Below, piece after piece: positions 4,261 through 7,708 of a stretch of 7,708 nt of DNA (the stretch's first letter is position 1; each line of letters opens with the position of its first letter). The stretch is taken from NCBI GenBank assembly GCA_948465625.1, contig CAOJXM010000046.1:1-7708 (forward strand). The letters are read 5' to 3'. The notes under the pieces were generated by a model that had not been told where the DNA came from, did not search any database, and was given only the letters and a program-made list of their open reading frames with translations. Both the position numbers and the translations under genes were made by a program. The stretch comes from an uncultured Clostridium sp. (lineage in GTDB: Bacteria; Bacillota; Clostridia; TANB77; CAG-508).

Positions 4261-7017
4261 ATGGCAAATAAAAAAGGAAAAAAACCTACAAATAGTAGTA
4301 AAAAAAATGTAGATAAAGAAAAAACAAAACGAGTTGATACACCAAAAGAAGGCAAAAAAACAAAAAATAAAAAACAAAGAAAGCACCCAAAACTAATCCT
4401 ATTTTTAAAGATTATGATTATCTTAATTGTAGTATTAGCAATTATAGGGGCAGGAATTGTTGCTGGTGTATTTTTTGGTTGGTTTGGAAATGAAATAGAA
4501 ATTAGCAAAGAAAATTTAATGATAAAAACTTCAAACTCGGTAGTTTTAGATAATGAAGGAAATATTATTACTACCTTAAATGGAGAAGAAAATAGAGAAG
4601 TAGTAAGTTTAGAGGAAATGAGTGAGTTTTTACCAAAAGCCTTTATTTCAATAGAAGATGAAAGGTTTGAAGAACATCAGGGAGTGGATATCAAAAGAAC
4701 CTTAAGTGCAACTTTTAATTATTTAGTAAAAAGAAATACTTCTTATGGTGGAAGTACGATTACACAACAGTTAATTAAGAATGCTACCAAAGAGAACGAA
4801 AAGGATTGGACCAGAAAAGTAAAAGAAATTGTAAGAGCATTTAAGATTGAAAGAGTTATGACAAAAAATGAAATATTAGAAACTTACTTAAATACTATAC
4901 CACTAGGTGGTGGTGGCAAAAATGTATATGGTGTGCAAGTAGCTGCCAAATTCTATTTTAACAAAAATGCCAAAGACTTAAGTTTAGCAGAATCAGCCTA
5001 TATAGCAGGTATTACCCATGCACCAAATGTATATAATCCTTTTAAAGAAAATCCAAATACCGATAAAATTAAAACAAGAACTAAAACAGTTTTAGGGAAA
5101 ATGAAAGAGTTAGGAAAAATCACGGAAGAACAATACAATGAAGCCAAAGAGCAAGTAGAAAATGGATTGAATTTTAGCGAAGGAAGTGTTGTTACCACCA
5201 ATAACCTATCGTGGTTTGTAGAGGCTGCTATTAGTCAAATTTTAGACCAAATGGTAGCAGAAAAAGGAATTACAAGAGATGTGGCAAGAACCCAATTATA
5301 CAGTGGTGGTTATACCATTTATACCACGCAATATACAGGAATCCAAAATGTGGTAGAAGAAGAATTTAAGAAACAACAATATGTGTGCAATTCCAAAAAA
5401 GAAGAAGGTCAAAACTTACAAGGCTCTATGGTTATATTAGACCAAAACAATGGCTATGTTCTAGGAATTGCAGGTGGAGTAGGAGATAAAATTGCATATG
5501 GATTTAACTACGCAACCACCGAATCAAGAGGGCAACCAGGTTCTGCAATCAAACCAATTGGAACCTTAGCTCCTGGCTTACAAGAAGGAATTATCACAGC
5601 AGCCTCTGTATTTGATGATATTCCATTTAGCCAAGGAACATGGAATCCACATAATGCATATTCTGGTTACAAGGGATTATCGAACATGAGATATATGATA
5701 CGAATTTCACAAAACGTATCACAAGTAAGATTAATGCAAAAATTAACACCAAAAAAATCAATTGAATATTTAGTAAAAATGGGATTAAAATCATTAGAAA
5801 CAGAAGAACCTTCTTTACCATTAATTTTAGGAGGAACAACAAATGGGGTTACTACACTTGAAATGGCATCTGCTTATGCAACAATTGCCAATGGTGGAGA
5901 ATACATTAGCCCTACCTTCTATACTAAAGTAACCGATGCAGAAGGAAAAGTAGTATATGAACCACATCAAGAAAGAACTCGTGTCTTGTCAGAACAAAAT
6001 GCCTATATTACACAATCTGTGTTAAAAGAACCTGTGTATGGAGCTGGCGGAACAGGAACTTCATGTAAAATTTCTGGGCAAGAAGTAAGAGGAAAAACAG
6101 GAAGCAGTAATGAAAATTGTGATAAATGGTTCTGTGGATTTACAGGACACTATACAGCAGCAACTTGGTTTGGATTTAGAGCAAAAGAAAGTATACCAAG
6201 AAATCATCAAAATGATGCCAAAACTGCTTGGAGCAATGTGATGAAGACCATTCATTCAGGTTTACCAAACAAAGGCTATAACGAGCCAAGTGGAATTGTA
6301 TCTGCTAATGTTTGTATGGATTCTGGATTATTAGCAACCGATACTTGTAGGTCAGACCCTAGAGGTTCAAGAGCATATTCAGAAATATTTGCAAAAGGAA
6401 CCGTACCAACCGATACTTGTACCACTCATGTTAAACTAAGAATTTGTACTGAAACAGGAAAAATTGCAAATGAATTTTGTCCAAATGCAGAAGAAAAAAC
6501 CTTTATTACAAGACCAGATAGCCAAAATAGTACAGCATGGCACTCTGCAGCAGATGCACAATATATGGCTCCAAGCGAAACTTGTGAAACCCATAGTAAA
6601 GCACCAGATAAATCTGCACCAGTTATTACATTAGACCCAGCAAAAGAAAGCGTTACCTTACAAGTAAATGATAAATATACTTTACCAAAAGCAACCGCAA
6701 AAGATGATGAAGATGGAGATGTAACAAATCAGATAAAGGTTGAAATTAAGAAGGATAATAAGGTGGTTGACAAGATTGATACAACCAAAGAAGGAAAATA
6801 TGTTGTTAGTTATTCGGTATCTGATAAGGCAGGAAATAAAGCGACCAAACAAGTTACCATAACCATTAAGAAAAAACAAAATGAGGATGACAAAAATAAT
6901 ACCATAACCAATAATACAACGAATAATACAACAAACAATACAACGAATAATACAACAGGAGACAAAAACAATACAACTACCAATACAACAAGTAAAGACA
7001 ATAAGAAAAAAGAATAA
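4261..7017 (+). CDS. ponA: Class A penicillin-binding protein (PBP1A type) with Ig-like module and Asn/Thr tail
   Basis: This bifunctional cell-wall synthase polymerises lipid II into glycan strands and cross-links the stem peptides outside the membrane. In order, the 918 residues show: a Lys-rich cytoplasmic tail (1-44), one membrane anchor (about 45-75), and a GT51 transglycosylase with EDERFEEHQG (catalytic Glu132), YGGSTITQQLIKN (162-174) and KVKEIVRAFKIE. The transpeptidase has the acyl-enzyme serine in SAIK (Ser428, Lys431), SQN (483-485) and KTGS (612-615). All catalytic motifs are intact. A Cys-rich segment (602-775) follows, then an Ig-like module (about 786-872, DUF5011-like by the APVITL...GDVT...YSVSDKAGN pattern), then a low-complexity tail with (NNTT)4. 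Ten cysteines all lie outside the membrane. B. subtilis PonA has similar length and also carries an extra C-terminal module and disordered tail, hence the symbol; orthology is inferred. Confidence 0.95.
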   Translation: MANKKGKKPTNSSKKNVDKEKTKRVDTPKEGKKTKNKKQRKHPKLILFLKIMIILIVVLAIIGAGIVAGVFFGWFGNEIEISKENLMIKTSNSVVLDNEGNIITTLNGEENREVVSLEEMSEFLPKAFISIEDERFEEHQGVDIKRTLSATFNYLVKRNTSYGGSTITQQLIKNATKENEKDWTRKVKEIVRAFKIERVMTKNEILETYLNTIPLGGGGKNVYGVQVAAKFYFNKNAKDLSLAESAYIAGITHAPNVYNPFKENPNTDKIKTRTKTVLGKMKELGKITEEQYNEAKEQVENGLNFSEGSVVTTNNLSWFVEAAISQILDQMVAEKGITRDVARTQLYSGGYTIYTTQYTGIQNVVEEEFKKQQYVCNSKKEEGQNLQGSMVILDQNNGYVLGIAGGVGDKIAYGFNYATTESRGQPGSAIKPIGTLAPGLQEGIITAASVFDDIPFSQGTWNPHNAYSGYKGLSNMRYMIRISQNVSQVRLMQKLTPKKSIEYLVKMGLKSLETEEPSLPLILGGTTNGVTTLEMASAYATIANGGEYISPTFYTKVTDAEGKVVYEPHQERTRVLSEQNAYITQSVLKEPVYGAGGTGTSCKISGQEVRGKTGSSNENCDKWFCGFTGHYTAATWFGFRAKESIPRNHQNDAKTAWSNVMKTIHSGLPNKGYNEPSGIVSANVCMDSGLLATDTCRSDPRGSRAYSEIFAKGTVPTDTCTTHVKLRICTETGKIANEFCPNAEEKTFITRPDSQNSTAWHSAADAQYMAPSETCETHSKAPDKSAPVITLDPAKESVTLQVNDKYTLPKATAKDDEDGDVTNQIKVEIKKDNKVVDKIDTTKEGKYVVSYSVSDKAGNKATKQVTITIKKKQNEDDKNNTITNNTTNNTTNNTTNNTTGDKNNTTTNTTSKDNKKKE
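6910..6957 (+). repeat. 12-nt tandem repeat encoding (Asn-Asn-Thr-Thr)x4
   Basis: Four units of AATAATACAACG-like sequence encode residues 884-899 of the penicillin-binding protein. Units differ by single bases (one AAC for AAT, ACA for ACG), so copy number could change without a frame shift. It lies in the disordered C-terminal tail. Confidence 0.85.
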
Positions 7018-7026
7018 AGAGTGAAA

Positions 7027-7054
7027 AAGAAGTCAGTAATTGGGCTGACTTCTT
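7027..7054 (+). terminator. Hairpin between the PBP gene and cysS, weak terminator
   Basis: AAGAAGTCAG (7027-7036) pairs perfectly with CTGACTTCTT (7045-7054) around an 8-nt loop. Only GCTTAATA follows, so the T-tract is poor and readthrough into cysS is likely. On the minus strand the stem is followed by a T-run (complement of 7024-7028). No promoter was found between here and cysS, which suggests partial termination or an mRNA-processing or stabilising stem. Confidence 0.45.
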
Positions 7055-7077
7055 GCTTAATAGAAAGGAGAAGAGAC

Positions 7078-7708
7078 ATGGAACTTAAGTTATATAATAC
7101 ATTATCAAAAACAAAAGAAGTGTTTACCCCATTAGAAGGAAATGAGGTAAGAATGTATTCTTGTGGACCAACTGTGTATAAAGATGCCACGATTGGAAAC
7201 ATGAGAACCAATATATTTCAAGATGTTTTAAGAAGGGTTTTAAAATATAATGGTTATACACTAAAGCATGTAATGAATATTACAGATGTAGGACATTTGG
7301 TTTCAGATGGAGACGAAGGGGAAGACAAAATGGAAAAATCAGCAAGAGAAGAAGGCAAATCTCCACTTCAAATAGCAGAAGTTTATACCAAAAGATTTTT
7401 TGACGATTTATCTTTGTTAAATATTGAAACACCAGAAATCATTGCCAAAGCAACTGACCACATTAAAGAAATGCTACAATTTGTAGAAGCATTGGTAGAA
7501 AGAGGATATGCCTATGAGACTTCTACTGCAATCTATTTTGATGTTTCTAAACTAGATACCTATGGAATATTATCTGGTATTAATGTAAACGACCAAAAAG
7601 CAGGTGCAAGGGTAGAGGTAGACCAAGAAAAAAGAAATCCATATGATTTTGCAGTGTGGATTAAGGCTCCAGAAAACCATATTATGAAATGGGATAGCAA
7701 ATGGGGAA
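7078..7708 (+). CDS. cysS: Cysteinyl-tRNA synthetase, 3'-truncated by the window end
   Basis: CysRS is a class I enzyme that charges tRNA-Cys with cysteine. The first 210 residues are visible. They contain YSCGPTVY (27-34, Cys29 is the first zinc ligand), the class I signature region ATIGNMRTN (37-45), HVMNITDVGHLVSD, GEDKMEKSAREEG, and near the edge KRNPYDFAVWIKAPE and MKWDSKWG, which normally leads into the second zinc ligand motif GxPGWHIECS. The KMSKS loop and anticodon-binding domain lie outside the window. The signature normally reads HIGN or HIGH in this family; here the first position is Thr38. AAAGGAG (7064-7070) is 7 nt before ATG 7078. The gene follows the penicillin-binding protein by 60 nt with no visible promoter, so transcription may continue from upstream. 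Confidence 0.95.
   Translation, partial: MELKLYNTLSKTKEVFTPLEGNEVRMYSCGPTVYKDATIGNMRTNIFQDVLRRVLKYNGYTLKHVMNITDVGHLVSDGDEGEDKMEKSAREEGKSPLQIAEVYTKRFFDDLSLLNIETPEIIAKATDHIKEMLQFVEALVERGYAYETSTAIYFDVSKLDTYGILSGINVNDQKAGARVEVDQEKRNPYDFAVWIKAPENHIMKWDSKWG

Noticed and set aside
7040..7062. Promoter for cysS (TTGGGC and TTAATA)
   Set aside because: The spacing is 11 nt, far below 16-18, and the sequence is part of the hairpin.
6810..7211. 133-codon minus-strand open frame over the PBP tail and the cysS start
   Set aside because: It is the complement of Lys- and Asn/Thr-rich codons, giving an artificial Val/Leu/Phe-rich product, and it crosses two real genes and a hairpin.

Overview
The window is AT-rich, coding-dense and reads entirely on the + strand. 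Shine-Dalgarno sites are strong (AAAGGAG, GGGGAGGAG), promoters are of the sigma-A type with 17-nt spacers, and all six complete genes end in TAA. This, together with the class A penicillin-binding protein, FolD and DprA, fits a low-GC Gram-positive bacterium of the Clostridia type. No rRNA or other marker allows a closer placement. No tRNA, insertion sequence or CRISPR array was seen.

Left part (1-1740), which looks accessory. A short leader contains a possible tail of an upstream gene and a Shine-Dalgarno sequence facing an anti-Shine-Dalgarno-like TCACCTCC. Next is a 196-residue protein made of four to five 21-residue Gly/Tyr-rich repeats joined to a C-terminal CFI-box-like domain (Cys-Tyr-Ile-Ala-Thr-Ala-x-Tyr-Gly-Ser). 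A family 2 glycosyltransferase gene follows 27 nt later, probably in the same transcript. A stretch of about 100 nt with no clear gene comes after it.

Middle (1723-2214). A self-contained unit: a promoter with an extended -10, a small hairpin in the leader, a 117-residue four-helix membrane protein of unknown function, and a clear intrinsic terminator.

Right part (2297-7708), housekeeping. folD (one-carbon folate metabolism) has its own promoter and a strong hairpin-terminator that ends only a few bases before the ribosome binding site of dprA (ssDNA binding and RecA loading). A separate promoter overlapped by a perfect 8+8 inverted repeat drives a 918-residue class A penicillin-binding protein. 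This protein has transglycosylase and transpeptidase domains, a Cys-rich segment, an Ig-like module and an Asn/Thr tail. cysS (cysteinyl-tRNA synthetase) follows after a weak hairpin and runs off the window. Its class I signature reads TIGN instead of HIGN.

The parts most worth a second look are the repeat/CFI-box protein paired with a glycosyltransferase, the folD-dprA hairpin, the Cys-rich extension of the penicillin-binding protein and the variant CysRS signature. No clearly new multi-gene system could be demonstrated from sequence alone.
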